Positions 17,116 to 26,785 of a stretch of DNA of 64,000 nucleotides are shown piece after piece; the first letter of the stretch is position 1; every line of letters begins with the position of its first letter. The stretch covers positions 434,001-498,000 of the forward strand of contig NC_005861.2 in NCBI RefSeq assembly GCF_000011565.2, written 5' to 3'. Source of the DNA: Candidatus Protochlamydia amoebophila UWE25 (GTDB lineage: Bacteria > Chlamydiota > Chlamydiia > Chlamydiales > Parachlamydiaceae). Both the position numbers and the translations under genes were made by a program. The notes under the pieces were generated by a model. The model worked only from the letters and a program-made list of their open reading frames with translations, had not been told where the DNA came from and ran no database searches.

Positions 17116-17856
17116 CTATACCTGAAAACAAGAAGTTTTTTACCAAGGTTAGAGATAGTTTAAGCCTTTAGTTAATTCTTCATTCTAACAAGGCAAACTT
17201 TAATGTGTGAATCCATTTTAGATTAAATCGACTTAAAACGTTCTTCTATCAAATGAGGACGGTTTTTAAAAGCTATGCACATCATTTATGGATGCCTTTT
17301 GTTCATTTTTTGATAGAGATTAATCAATGCTCTAGTCGCGTTAATAAATTACGAAGCTGTGCAGAATATAGGAATTTAATTTATAGACAAGAAGGACACT
17401 TTATAACAAACACCAGTACTTCATAAACTTAGTTACCCGTATTCTTCAAATCTGAGAATTTTTTGAAAGCCAGAATGATAAAAAATTTTTGCTGAAGAAC
17501 GCCATCTCGGGAATACTTAATAAAAGCCTACCTTACCCTATTATATACAAGCCTTTTTTCAATAATTAAAGCACATCGGAGAATTTTTATAGATATTCAT
17601 AGAGCAGGGCATTTCTAATCAATTTTTTAAAAAATTGATTCTTCTTAAAAACGTAAAAAAACACTTTCTATTTTAAAATTCTGTATTTTCTTTTATCTGA
17701 AATGTTTTTCTATTCCCTTTCGACCCATGAATTCCACCTAAACGTATACTTAAAAAAGTTTTAAGATAACAAAAAGAAGTTCAAAATATATATATAACCC
17801 TATAGTTTTATATATATTTTAATTTTGTTTTTTATTTTTAGAATGCAAGGCTTTTG
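17116..17856. other. Long intergenic region, no gene seen
   Basis: About 740 bases. All frames are broken by stops and I recognise no decayed gene. The last 75 bases contain a strong AT inverted repeat (listed separately) just ahead of the C39-like gene. Confidence 0.5.
17783..17820. repeat. AT-rich inverted repeat upstream of the C39-like gene
   Basis: AAAATATATATATAA (17783-17797) faces TTTTATATATATTTT (17806-17820) around CCCTATAG. The hairpin would run into TTTTG. It may be a terminator-like or promoter-proximal structure; it begins 74 nt before the next start codon. Confidence 0.5.
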
Positions 17857-18843
17857 ATGAAAAATATTTTTTTTTGGTCAATTTTAATGATACTATTAAC
17901 TTCCTCAGTTTATACCAATGAATTAATGCATCGATCTCTTTTGGTAACGGAGAAAAAACAAGATATTTTTGTTTGGGAAGAAATGCTATTAAATTCTTTT
18001 GATGAATTAATTGTATCTTGGGATGCAAAAAGGCCAGTAGAGGGGTCATACTTAATTCAAGTAAGTTTGTTTATTAAAGAATGGTCTCCATGGCTTGATT
18101 ATGCGTTTTGGGGTGCCCATGATCAATATACATTTAAAAAAAAATTATCTAAAGCAAACTTACAAGTCTGTCAAAATATTGTTGAGGTTCTAAAAGGCAA
18201 TAAAGCGAACGGATTCCGAATTCGTGTAATAGCGAAAGATAATGCTTCTTTAGAGCAATTTAGAACGTTGCATATTTCTGCTACAGATCATACTACACAT
18301 AAAGTTATTGCAACCGCTTTCGAAAATATATTCATTAACTTAGAAATTGCTGGACTTTCTCAAATTACTTTACCCGATGAACGTCACTTGCGTTTATGCT
18401 CGCCAACTTCTACAACTGCTGTAATACGGTTTTTATCAAATTCTTTGAATCTCTCACCGCTTGAATTTGCAGATACCGTTATAGACTCTGCATTCGATAT
18501 ATATGGGAGCTGGATTTTAAACACTGCACAAGCTTCCCACAAACTCGGAAATCCTTGGAATTGCTTTGTAGCTCGCTTTACAAATTTTAACCAAATTGTT
18601 GATCAATTACGTAAAGGATATCCTGTTGTAGTAAGCGTAAAAGGACCATTAAAAGGCAGTGCTCTTCCTTATGAGTCAGGACACTTATTAGTGGTGAAAG
18701 GGTATGATTCAAAAAAACAAGAAGTATTTTGTATAGATCCAGCGTTTTCTACAAATGAGTTAACCCATGTCACATATGCTTTGGATGATTTTCTGGTAGC
18801 TTGGGGTAGACGAAAAGGAATCGCTTACGTTTTCGATCAGTAA
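17857..18843 (+). CDS. Exported C39-like (papain-fold) peptidase
   Basis: Seen: 328 residues. A signal peptide (about 1-20), a beta-rich region to about 175, then a C39-like peptidase domain: candidate Cys in RLCSPTSTTAVIRFL (near 185), a segment KGYPVVVSVKG, His in SGHLLVVKGYD (near 282) and Asp in VFCIDPAF. The Cys-His-Asp order matches the Peptidase_C39_2 family. AAGG (17847-17850) is 6 nt ahead of the ATG at 17857. Inferred: a cysteine protease or papain-fold hydrolase acting outside the cytoplasm, possibly on host protein or on peptidoglycan peptides. No partner gene adjoins it; an IS remnant follows. Confidence 0.65.
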   Translation: MKNIFFWSILMILLTSSVYTNELMHRSLLVTEKKQDIFVWEEMLLNSFDELIVSWDAKRPVEGSYLIQVSLFIKEWSPWLDYAFWGAHDQYTFKKKLSKANLQVCQNIVEVLKGNKANGFRIRVIAKDNASLEQFRTLHISATDHTTHKVIATAFENIFINLEIAGLSQITLPDERHLRLCSPTSTTAVIRFLSNSLNLSPLEFADTVIDSAFDIYGSWILNTAQASHKLGNPWNCFVARFTNFNQIVDQLRKGYPVVVSVKGPLKGSALPYESGHLLVVKGYDSKKQEVFCIDPAFSTNELTHVTYALDDFLVAWGRRKGIAYVFDQ

Positions 18844-18959
18844 GATTTTAAATCAAATCTTCATAAGTAAACTATTTTTTGCCCTGTCATCTATGAATCT
18901 TTGATTTTAAGTAATTGCTTATTCAATTGAAGGAGGTTAATAAACTGAATTTTGGGTTT

Positions 18960-19372
18960 TTAGGCAGCCATTAACAACAGGCAATGCTGCTCTGCTAAGT
19001 TTATAGATGGCTTTTTAGGTTGATGAGTATAGGCGGGTAATCCTGGCTAATAATTAATTAAAAAATTTTCGGCGTTTCTGTGGCGTGTCTGTTCAAATTG
19101 AAAAATATTTTTTAATTGATCATTTTCCGTTTAATGCGTTTATTATGGCAAATATCTATCGATATAGAATCAATAAAAACAATTCCTGTGATTTCTCCTC
19201 TTTTGTCCAGAAGAAAAGCAAATAGAGGAACAAAAAAGTTCTTCTTTAAATAAACAAAGTGGCTAGTACTCATTAAGTTTGGAAATTTTTTAACTAAGTA
19301 TTTAGTAAGATAACCATAAAAGTGCTTAAATACTCGATCATTCGATTGATGAAATAAAATAACAATTGTCAC
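18960..19372 (-). pseudogene. IS982-like transposase remnant, internally deleted
   Basis: Seen on the minus strand: the N-terminal part (19372-19112) begins MTIVILFHQSNDRVFKHFYG and runs through GIVFIDSISIDICHNKRIK, then stops. In a frame just downstream comes FQFEQTRHRNAENFLINY, a stop, then PGLPAYTHQPKKPSINL, which is the usual C-terminal block of these transposases. The central part is missing. Known: the FIDS-type catalytic Asp, CHNRRI and the KKPS tail are features of IS982-family DDE transposases (family from memory). No terminal inverted repeats identified. Non-functional. Confidence 0.7.
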
Positions 19373-19632
19373 CCTCTCTGGAATTGATCATTCAGATTAG
19401 GGCCTTCGCTTTGTCTTGCCAGGATCAATTAGGTGTTTATCCCATTTTTGCTCAAAGGACTTTCAAGAAATCATCTAAACGATAATAAAAGTTGATTAAA
19501 TCCATTTTGACCTCTCATGTCATGCCAAACATGGGTTGTGGAAAATAAATGTTTTAAATCGTGCAGAGGACTTTTGCTATTTAAATTTTATTAGCTTTTT
19601 CTGAGGGAATAATACTTCTGTATTCTGCATCA
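19373..19632. other. Flank between IS remnant and BTB-LRR cluster
   Basis: No gene seen. The end near 19580-19632 is similar to the 3' flanks of the other two BTB-LRR genes (around 22105-22160 and 24620-24670), so the duplicated unit extends beyond the coding sequence. Confidence 0.5.
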
Positions 19633-19711
19633 TTAAGAGTTTTTGTGCCAACACAAACCTAAATGTGATTTATCTACTAGGAATTTAAAATGCGCTAATT
19701 CAGAGGCATCG
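19633..19711 (-). pseudogene. Out-of-frame C-terminal remnant of BTB-LRR gene 1
   Basis: Shifted by one frame against the end of gene 1, the DNA encodes KKTLDASELAHFKFLVDK and ends SHLGLCWHKNS followed by TAA at 19633-19635. The intact middle paralog ends LAHFKFLVAK...LDLRWYKNS. So the last LRR and tail of gene 1 were once in frame and were lost by a frameshift near 19711. Confidence 0.75.
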
Positions 19712-21545
19712 AGTGTTTTCTTATCAATGTAGGCAAACCCCACTGTCCTCTACGTAAAAAGCTAGTATATGCTAATTTAGCTTGAAGAAGATGTCTGTAA
19801 TGATAAAGGTCGTCCCAAGGCTGTGAAGCCTCAAAGTGGGGAATTAAATGCGCTAATCCAGCTTCATTGAGATCGGGCGAGTACCAACTCAGAACTAACT
19901 GCCGTAAATTTACTAAGGAAGTCAAATGCATTAATCCAGTTTTAGTGAGATTATCGCAACAACGCAGATTCAGATGCTGTAAATTTACTAAGGATGTCAA
20001 ATGCATTAATCCAGCGTCAGTGAGATTATCGCATCCACTCAGATCTAAATGCTGTAAATTGACTAAGGGTGTCAAATGCATTAATCCAATGTCAGTGAGC
20101 TCATTGCAGCAACATAAATTTAAATACTGTAGATCTATTAAGGGAGCCAAATACGCTAATCCAGCGCCGGTGAAATTCAGTGGGCACCAACTTAGATCTA
20201 AATGCTGTAAATTGACTAAAGGTGTCAAATGCGCCAATCCAGCATCAGTGAGCTTAGGGCACTTGCTCAGATTTAAATGCTGTAAATTGACTAAGGGCCT
20301 CAAATGCGCCAATCCAGCGTCAGTGAGCTTATTGCAACAGTGCAGATTCAGATGCTGTAAATTTACTAAGGACCTCAAATGCGCCAATCCATCGTCAGTG
20401 AGCTTATCGCACCAGTGCAGATTCAGATGCTGTAAATTGACTAAGGGTGTCAAATGCGCTAATCCAGCATCCGTGAGATTGGACATGTCCCCACTCAGAT
20501 TTAAATGCCGTAAATTTACTAAGGGAGCCAAATGCGCTAATCTAGCGTCAGTAAGCTCCCAGCTTTTTAATGCTAAGAGATGAATATCTGTTAGATAAGC
20601 ATATTCTGAAAAATTGAGCCCTTCTATTGCATTTGCAAAGTAATTTATAATTTTTTCAAATTCTGTTAAATGAGAAGCCTGGTTTAATAATGAACTTACC
20701 ACTGTGAGTTCTAAATAATTTTTTAAAGTGTTTAATTGGTATTGCTGCGCAAAATTTAAAAGTTCTTTTAATTTCACTAAGCTATCTTCGCTAGAGTTAA
20801 ATAGCTCAAATTTCTTGGATTTATATGCGTCAAGCAACCGTTGTTCTAAATTCTTCACAACCTCTGTCAGTTGATAATAGTCGGCTAATTGAATGAAAGA
20901 ACAAATTTTTTTTAAAGGAACTTTATAATTAGCATCTAACAGGCAATTAAGCAGATGAATAAACTCTTTTTGTGTCAAAGTGAGAGGATCTCGAAGAGTT
21001 TCTTTGAAATTTCCTGACCAAAGGCTCTTAAAATAGAGCGATTTTTCCATTAACAAAGATAGTTGAGAGCTAGAGATGTTTAGAGATGTTTTATCCAGAA
21101 AGCTCAGTTTAAATTCTTCTTGGGGAAAAGGCAAAGGATTAGAAGGTTGAATTGTGGATGCCTCAATTTCTTCTATGCCAGCTAAAGAATTTACTAAGGG
21201 TTTGTTTTCGTCCTTAGAATTATCAATAGTTTCCTGAGTGCGAGCCTTTTCTGAAGAAGGGAGGACAAAAACTGAAGTTTGAGTCGAGCTTGATAAAGAT
21301 ACACTAGATTCTGGACGAGTTGTGGCAATCTCTTTTCGCCCCCAAAAGATCTCTCTCCATTGAGATTGAAGCTGATCTCTATTGATATAGTTAAAGAATA
21401 GGTTCAGAAAGTTCTGAAAAATTGTTTTGCATAATAAATTTATTCGTTCAGAAAACCTTAAATGATCATTCGATCGATAGTAGAGGTGAGTATCTGCATT
21501 GGCAATGAGAGTTTGCCGATTAAAACTTGGATTATGAATATGCAT
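19695..21545 (-). CDS. BTB/POZ - leucine-rich repeat protein, copy 1
   Basis: Seen: 616 residues. N-terminal conserved segment (1-73, with NYINRDQLQSQWREIFWGRK), a Ser/Thr-rich linker, BTB/POZ domain at about 144-240 (FKLSFLDKTSLNISSSQLSL, YFKSLWSGNF, LNCLLDANYKV), a BACK-like helical region, then about ten 25-residue LRRs from about 335 (unit LTDAGLAHLTPLVNLQHLNL plus SxC). The LRRs are of the cysteine-containing type seen in F-box proteins. Known: BTB proteins recruit substrates to Cullin-3 ubiquitin ligases in eukaryotes. Inferred: a secreted host-ubiquitin-pathway effector. The final seven residues arise from a frameshift (see remnant). First of three tandem paralogs, all on the minus strand. 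Confidence 0.85.
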   Translation of the reverse strand: MHIHNPSFNRQTLIANADTHLYYRSNDHLRFSERINLLCKTIFQNFLNLFFNYINRDQLQSQWREIFWGRKEIATTRPESSVSLSSSTQTSVFVLPSSEKARTQETIDNSKDENKPLVNSLAGIEEIEASTIQPSNPLPFPQEEFKLSFLDKTSLNISSSQLSLLMEKSLYFKSLWSGNFKETLRDPLTLTQKEFIHLLNCLLDANYKVPLKKICSFIQLADYYQLTEVVKNLEQRLLDAYKSKKFELFNSSEDSLVKLKELLNFAQQYQLNTLKNYLELTVVSSLLNQASHLTEFEKIINYFANAIEGLNFSEYAYLTDIHLLALKSWELTDARLAHLAPLVNLRHLNLSGDMSNLTDAGLAHLTPLVNLQHLNLHWCDKLTDDGLAHLRSLVNLQHLNLHCCNKLTDAGLAHLRPLVNLQHLNLSKCPKLTDAGLAHLTPLVNLQHLDLSWCPLNFTGAGLAYLAPLIDLQYLNLCCCNELTDIGLMHLTPLVNLQHLDLSGCDNLTDAGLMHLTSLVNLQHLNLRCCDNLTKTGLMHLTSLVNLRQLVLSWYSPDLNEAGLAHLIPHFEASQPWDDLYHYRHLLQAKLAYTSFLRRGQWGLPTLIRKHSMPLN

Positions 21546-21727
21546 AATTACCCTCCAAATTATTTGGATAATTTTTAATTATATTATATATAAAAAATAT
21601 TGCAATATTAATGAAATTATATATGTAATTAAAGTTAAAAAGAGAATTGCTCTTATCGATCGATAGTTGAAAAGATTTTATTCAAATAGGAAAAAACAGC
21701 AAAGAAATTGGTTCCAATTTCATATTT

Positions 21728-22056
21728 AAATGAACAGTCTTCAGTTTGTTGAACAAAAAATGGATAAAGTTATTTATCCAGCTGGAGCAAAAAGCAAATA
21801 TACTTTAACTATGACGGTTAAAAAATCCATACTAATTCTACGGTGGGTTTAAATCTAATTCATGAGTTAATCAGCAATAACGAAAAATAAATGTAAAGAG
21901 GGGATACAAGCAAGAGCTAAGGCGTTTTCGTTGCATTTTAGATCAATATGATCTTCATTGCTTCTTAAAGGATAAAATAGATTAAATGTGGTATTTCAAA
22001 CATTCAAAATATGTAAATAACTCTTTCTAATCTAGCAAAATGGAGAATACACTTTA
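21728..22056. repeat. Intergenic copy A of the duplicated 5' flank
   Basis: About 330 bases upstream of BTB-LRR gene 1 that recur nearly unchanged at 24248-24575 upstream of gene 2. A shared core is GGATAAAGTTATTTATCCAG followed by CTGGAGCAAAAAGC. No intact reading frame. Together with the genes this defines a tandem unit of about 2.53 kb. The rest of the 21546-22153 interval is AT-rich promoter and 3' flank. Confidence 0.8.
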
Positions 22057-22153
22057 CTGGCTAAGAATGGAAACCTTATTCTTTAGACATCACTAGGAAA
22101 TCTGTAATTTTATTTGCTTTAGAAAAGCGAATAATATTTCTGTATTTAGCATT

Positions 22154-24082
22154 TTAAGAGTTTTTGTACCAACGCAGATCCAAATGTGGTTTAGCTACTA
22201 GGAATTTAAAATGCGCTAATCTAGCGCCAGTGAGCTTATTGCAGCAACGCAGATCTAAACGCTGTAAAGCCACCAAAGGTGTCAAATGCGCTAACCCAGC
22301 GTTAGTGAGTTTACGACACTCACTCAGATCTAAATGCTGTAAATTTATTAAGGGAGTCAAATGCGCTAATCCAGCATCAGTGAGATTATCGCATCTATTC
22401 AAACCTAAATGCTGTAAAGCCACTAAGCGAGTCAAATGTGCTAATCCCACATCAGTGAGTCTACGGCACCCGCTCAGACCTAAATGCTGTAAAGTCACTA
22501 AGGGAGTCAAATGCGCTAATCCAGCGTCAGTGATATTAAAGCACCAACTCAGATCCAAATGCGTTAAAGCCACTAAGGGAGCCAAATGCGCTAATCCAGC
22601 ATCAGTGAGACTAACGCAACAACATAGCTTTAAATGCTGTAAAGCAACTAAGGATGACAAGTGCGCTAATCCAGCGTCAGTAAGATTTCTACAATAGTTC
22701 AGATCTAAATATTGTAAAGTCAATAAGAGCGCCAAATGCGCTAATCCTCTATTAGTAAGCTTATCGCATTCACGCAAATCTAAATGCGTTAAAGCCACTA
22801 AGGGAGTTAAATGTGCTAATCCTGCATCGGTGAGTTTATTGCACCAACTCAGATTTAAATGCGTTAAAGCCACTAAAGGTGTCAAATGCGCTAAGCCTGC
22901 ATCCGTGAGATTATGGCAACTAGATAAATTTAAATGTTGTAAAACCACTAAGGGAGCTAAATGTGCTAATCCAGCGTCAGTGAGATTTTTACAATAGCTC
23001 AAGTTTAAATGCTGTAAAGCCATTAAGGGAGTCAAGTGTGCTAATCCAGCATCGGTAAAATTGTGGCATGCTTGAAGTTGAAGCACTTTTAAATTTTTAC
23101 AATTTTTTAACGTTAAGAGTTGAGCATCAGTCAAATGAGCATTCTTTGAAAAATTAAGTGCTTCTATCTCATTTGAAAAGTGGTTTAAAATTTTTTCAAA
23201 TTCTGTTAAATGAGAAGTCTGGTTTAATAATGCACTCACAACTGTGAGCTCTAAGTAATTTTTTAAAGTATTTAATTGATATTGTTGCGCAAAATTTAAA
23301 AGTTTTTTTAATTCTATTAGGTTGTCTTCATGGAAGTTAAATAGCTCAAATTTATCTGATTTGTATGCATCAAGCAGCTGTTTTTCTAAATTTTTCACAA
23401 CTTCTGTCAGTTGATAATAATTGGTCAGTTGAATGAAAGAACAGATCTTTTTCAAAGGAACTTTAAAATCGTCATCCAGGCAATTGAGCAGTTTAGTAAA
23501 CTCTTTTTGCGTCAAAGCGAGAGATTCTCGAAGAGTTTCTTGAAAATTTCCCGACCAAAGACAGTTAAAATAGGGTGATTTTTCCCTTAACAAAGATAGT
23601 TGAGAAATATGGATAATTAGAGAAGTTCCATCCTGAAAGCTTAGTTTAAATTTCTCTTGGGAAAAAGGCGAAGGATTGGAAGGTTGAATTGTGGGTGCCT
23701 CAATTTCTTCTATGGCAACTAAAGAATTTACTAAGGGTTTGTTTTCGTCCTTAGAATTATCAATAGTTTCCTGAGTGCGAGCCTTTTCTGAAGAAGGGAG
23801 GACAAAAACTGGAGTTTGAGTCGAGCTTGATAAAGATACACTAGATTCTGGACGAGTTGTGGCAATCTCTTTTCGCCCCCAAAAGATCTCTCTCCATTGA
23901 GATTGAAGCTGATCTCTATTGATATAGTTAAAGAATAGGTTCAGGAAGGACTGAAAAATTGTTTTGCATAATAAATTTATTCGTTTAGAAAATTTTAAAC
24001 AATCGTTTGATGGATAGTAAAAGTGAATGTCTGCATTGGCATTGAGAGTAGGTTGATGAAAATTTGGATTATGAATATACAT
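22154..24082 (-). CDS. BTB/POZ - leucine-rich repeat protein, copy 2
   Basis: Seen: 642 residues, the only one of the three with an intact C-terminus (ending LDLRWYKNS). Layout as copy 1: conserved N-terminal segment, linker almost identical to copy 1 at the DNA level from about residue 52 to 120, BTB at about 144-240 (FKLSFQDGTSL, SPYFNCLWSGNF), helical region, one degenerate LRR and twelve 25-residue LRRs. GGGGGATAATT precedes the ATG, a good ribosome binding site. The long near-identical linker beside divergent LRRs suggests gene conversion with copy 1. Function inferred as for copy 1. Confidence 0.87.
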   Translation of the reverse strand: MYIHNPNFHQPTLNANADIHFYYPSNDCLKFSKRINLLCKTIFQSFLNLFFNYINRDQLQSQWREIFWGRKEIATTRPESSVSLSSSTQTPVFVLPSSEKARTQETIDNSKDENKPLVNSLVAIEEIEAPTIQPSNPSPFSQEKFKLSFQDGTSLIIHISQLSLLREKSPYFNCLWSGNFQETLRESLALTQKEFTKLLNCLDDDFKVPLKKICSFIQLTNYYQLTEVVKNLEKQLLDAYKSDKFELFNFHEDNLIELKKLLNFAQQYQLNTLKNYLELTVVSALLNQTSHLTEFEKILNHFSNEIEALNFSKNAHLTDAQLLTLKNCKNLKVLQLQACHNFTDAGLAHLTPLMALQHLNLSYCKNLTDAGLAHLAPLVVLQHLNLSSCHNLTDAGLAHLTPLVALTHLNLSWCNKLTDAGLAHLTPLVALTHLDLRECDKLTNRGLAHLALLLTLQYLDLNYCRNLTDAGLAHLSSLVALQHLKLCCCVSLTDAGLAHLAPLVALTHLDLSWCFNITDAGLAHLTPLVTLQHLGLSGCRRLTDVGLAHLTRLVALQHLGLNRCDNLTDAGLAHLTPLINLQHLDLSECRKLTNAGLAHLTPLVALQRLDLRCCNKLTGARLAHFKFLVAKPHLDLRWYKNS

Positions 24083-24247
24083 AATTATCCCCCAAATTAG
24101 CTAAATAATTTTTAGCTATATAATACAATCAATATTAGTGAAATTAAAATAGGCAATTAGATTTAAATGAAAATTGCTCGATCGATGGTTGAAGGAATTT
24201 TGTTCAAATATGAAAAATCCGCAAAGAAATATCTAATTTCGTCACTT

Positions 24248-24575
24248 AAATAACTAATCTTCAGTTTGTTGAACAAAAAATGGATAAAGTTATTTATCCA
24301 GCTGGAGCAAAAAGCAAATATACTTTAACTATGACGGTTAAAAAATCCATACTAATTCTACGGTGGGTTTAAATTTAATTCATGAGTTAATCAGCAGTAA
24401 CGAAAAATAAATGTAAAGAGGGGGTACAAGCAAGAGCTAAGGCGTTTTCGTTGCATTTTAGATCAATATAATCTTCCTTGCTTCTTAAAGAATAAAATAG
24501 ATTACATGTGGTATTTCAAGCATTCAAAACACGTAAACAACGTTTCTAACCTAGCAAAATAGGAATATACTTTGT
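24248..24575. repeat. Intergenic copy B of the duplicated 5' flank
   Basis: Matches 21728-22056 with scattered substitutions and offset by about 2520 bases. Upstream of BTB-LRR copy 2. No reading frame of note. Confidence 0.8.
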
Positions 24576-24669
24576 CCATTACGATTGCGCGTTTTACTCA
24601 CCGCTCAGCACTAGTAATTTTAAAATTTTATTAGCTTTTTCAGAGCGAATAATATTTTTGTATCTAATG

Positions 24670-24802
24670 TCACTGGGATTTTTTGTACCAACGCGGGTCC
24701 AAACGCTTTAAAGCCAAAGTTGTAAAATGCGTTATTCCAGCACGTGTGGTTAGGGCATAATCTCATTCAAATGTTGTAAAGCCACTAAGGGAGTCAAATG
24801 CG
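24670..24802 (-). pseudogene. Out-of-frame C-terminal remnant of BTB-LRR gene 3
   Basis: Beyond the stop of copy 3 the minus strand still reads as LRR sequence: a repeat in another frame, then AGITHFTTLALKRLDPRWY and KKSQ before a TGA at 24670-24672, parallel to the intact end of copy 2. At the junction (about 24800-24822) copy 3 has five extra bases (GATGCTGTGCTGG where GATGCTGG is expected), which shifts the frame and truncates the protein. Confidence 0.75.
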
Positions 24803-26611
24803 TTATTCCAGCACAGCATCAGTGAGCTTATCGCATCCACTTAGATCTAAATGCTGTAAAGCCAGCAAGGAGGCTAAATGCGCTAATCCGGCGTCCGTGA
24901 GCTTACGGCAACAACTTAGATTCAAATGCTGTAAAGCCACCAAGGGAGTTAAATGTGCTAATCCAACGTCAGTAAGCTTTCTACAATAGCTCAAGTTTAA
25001 ATGCCGTAAATTTACTAAGGAAGTCAAATGCGCTAATCCAGCGTCCGTGAGCTTAGGGCATCTATTTAGATCTAAATGCTGCAGAGCCACTAAGGGAGTC
25101 AAATGCGCTAATCCGGCGTCCGTGAGCTTACGGCACCAACGCAGGTTCAAATGCTGTAAAGCCACCAAGGGAGTTAAATGTGCTAATCCTGCATCGGTGA
25201 GCTTATCGCACCAACTCAGATTTAAATGCGTTAAAGCCACTAAAGGTGTCAAATGCGCTAATCCAACGTCAGTAAGCTTATCGCATCCATTCAAACTTAA
25301 ATACTGTAAAGCTACTAAGGGTGTCAAATGCGCTAAGCCAGCGTCAGTGAGCTTATCGCATGCACTCAGACCTAAATGCTGCAAAGCCATTAAGGGAGTT
25401 AAATGCGCTAATCCAGCATCCGTGAGATTATCGCATCCACTTAGATCTAAATACTGCAAAGCCACTAAAGGTGTCAAATGTGCTAATCCAGCGTCAGTGA
25501 GATTCTTACAATAGCTCAAGTTTAAATGCTGTAAAGCCATTAAGGGAGTTAAATGCGCTAATCCAGCATCAGTAAGATTATTGCATTCACTTAAATCTAA
25601 ATGTTGCAAAGCCAGTAAGGGGGCTAAATGTGCTAATCCAGCATCCGTGAGATTGTGGCATCTTTGAAGATAAAGTTCTTTTAAATTTTTACAATTTTTT
25701 AAAACTAAGAGATGGGTGTCAGTCAAATAATCATTCTCTAAAAAATCGAGTCTTTCTATCTCATTTGAGAAATGCTTTAAAATTTTTTCAAATTCCGTTA
25801 ATTGGGAAGTCTGGTTTAATAATGAACTCACAACTGTGAGTTCTAAATAATTTTTTAAAGTGTTTAATTGATATTGCCGCGCAAAATTTAAAACTTCTTT
25901 TAATTCCACTAGGCTATCTTCGCTAGAATTAAATAGCTCAAATTTCTTGGATTTATATATGTCAAGCAACTGCTCCCCTAAATTCTTCACAACTTCCGTC
26001 AGTTGATAATAATCGGCTAGTTGAATGAAAGAAGGGATATCTTCCTCAGAAACTTTAAAATTAGCATCCATTAGGCAGTTAAGCAGATGAATAAACTCTT
26101 TTTGTGTCAAAGTAAGAGGATCTCGAAGAGTTTCTTGAAAATTTCCCGACCAGAGACTCTTAAAATAGGGCGATTTTTCCATTAACAAAGATAGTTGGGA
26201 ACTAGGGATGATTAGAGATGTTTCATCCTGAAAGCTCAGTTTAAATTCTTCTTGGGGGAAAGGCAGAGGATTGGAAGGTTGAATTGTGGATGTCCCAATT
26301 TCTTCTATGGCAGCTAAAGAAGTTACTAAGAGTTTGTTTTCATCCTTAGGATTATCAAAAGTTTCCTGAGTGCGAGTTCTTTTAGAAATAACAATCTCCT
26401 TTCGCCCCCAAAAAATCTCTCTCCATTGAGACTGAAATTGATCTCTATTGATATAGGTAAAGAATGGGTGCAGGGAGGACTGAAAAATTTTTTTGCATAA
26501 TAAACTAATTCGTTCAGAAAATTTTAAACGATTGTTCGATCGATAGTAAGTATGAATATTCGTATTGGCAATGAAATTACTAGGATTAAATCTTGTATTA
26601 TAAATATGCAT
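24803..26611 (-). CDS. BTB/POZ - leucine-rich repeat protein, copy 3 (C-terminally truncated)
   Basis: Seen: 602 residues. Same N-terminal segment (NYINRDQ is TYINRDQFQSQWREIFWGRK here), a linker about 22 residues shorter than in copies 1 and 2, BTB at about 122-220 (FKLSFQDETSL, SPYFKSLWSGNF), helical region, one degenerate LRR, eleven regular 25-residue LRRs, then DKLTDAVLE at the frameshifted end. Likely still functional, since only the last repeat and tail are lost. Farthest upstream of the tandem trio on the transcribed strand. Confidence 0.83.
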   Translation of the reverse strand: MHIYNTRFNPSNFIANTNIHTYYRSNNRLKFSERISLLCKKIFQSSLHPFFTYINRDQFQSQWREIFWGRKEIVISKRTRTQETFDNPKDENKLLVTSLAAIEEIGTSTIQPSNPLPFPQEEFKLSFQDETSLIIPSSQLSLLMEKSPYFKSLWSGNFQETLRDPLTLTQKEFIHLLNCLMDANFKVSEEDIPSFIQLADYYQLTEVVKNLGEQLLDIYKSKKFELFNSSEDSLVELKEVLNFARQYQLNTLKNYLELTVVSSLLNQTSQLTEFEKILKHFSNEIERLDFLENDYLTDTHLLVLKNCKNLKELYLQRCHNLTDAGLAHLAPLLALQHLDLSECNNLTDAGLAHLTPLMALQHLNLSYCKNLTDAGLAHLTPLVALQYLDLSGCDNLTDAGLAHLTPLMALQHLGLSACDKLTDAGLAHLTPLVALQYLSLNGCDKLTDVGLAHLTPLVALTHLNLSWCDKLTDAGLAHLTPLVALQHLNLRWCRKLTDAGLAHLTPLVALQHLDLNRCPKLTDAGLAHLTSLVNLRHLNLSYCRKLTDVGLAHLTPLVALQHLNLSCCRKLTDAGLAHLASLLALQHLDLSGCDKLTDAVLE

Positions 26612-26785
26612 AATTATCCTTTAAATTAGCTAAATAGTTTTTAATTATATTATATACAATCAATTTTAGTAAAATTAAATATGTAATTAAAGTTAAAAAG
26701 AGAAATGCTCTTATCAATTGGTAGTTGAAAAAAAATTTTTAAATAGTAAAAAACCAGTAAAGGTATTGATTTCAATTCCATCACT

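Noticed and set aside
19867-20583. Long plus-strand open frame of 238 codons, Cys/Lys-rich and repetitive
   Set aside because: It is antisense to the LRR region of BTB-LRR copy 1. The 75-bp LRR period keeps the opposite frame open; the same happens at 22164-22697 and 25047-25514. No ribosome binding site.
19679-26611. LRR DNA repeats (75-bp period) as a CRISPR-like array
   Set aside because: The repeats are coding, without unique spacers, and keep one reading frame with protein-level conservation.
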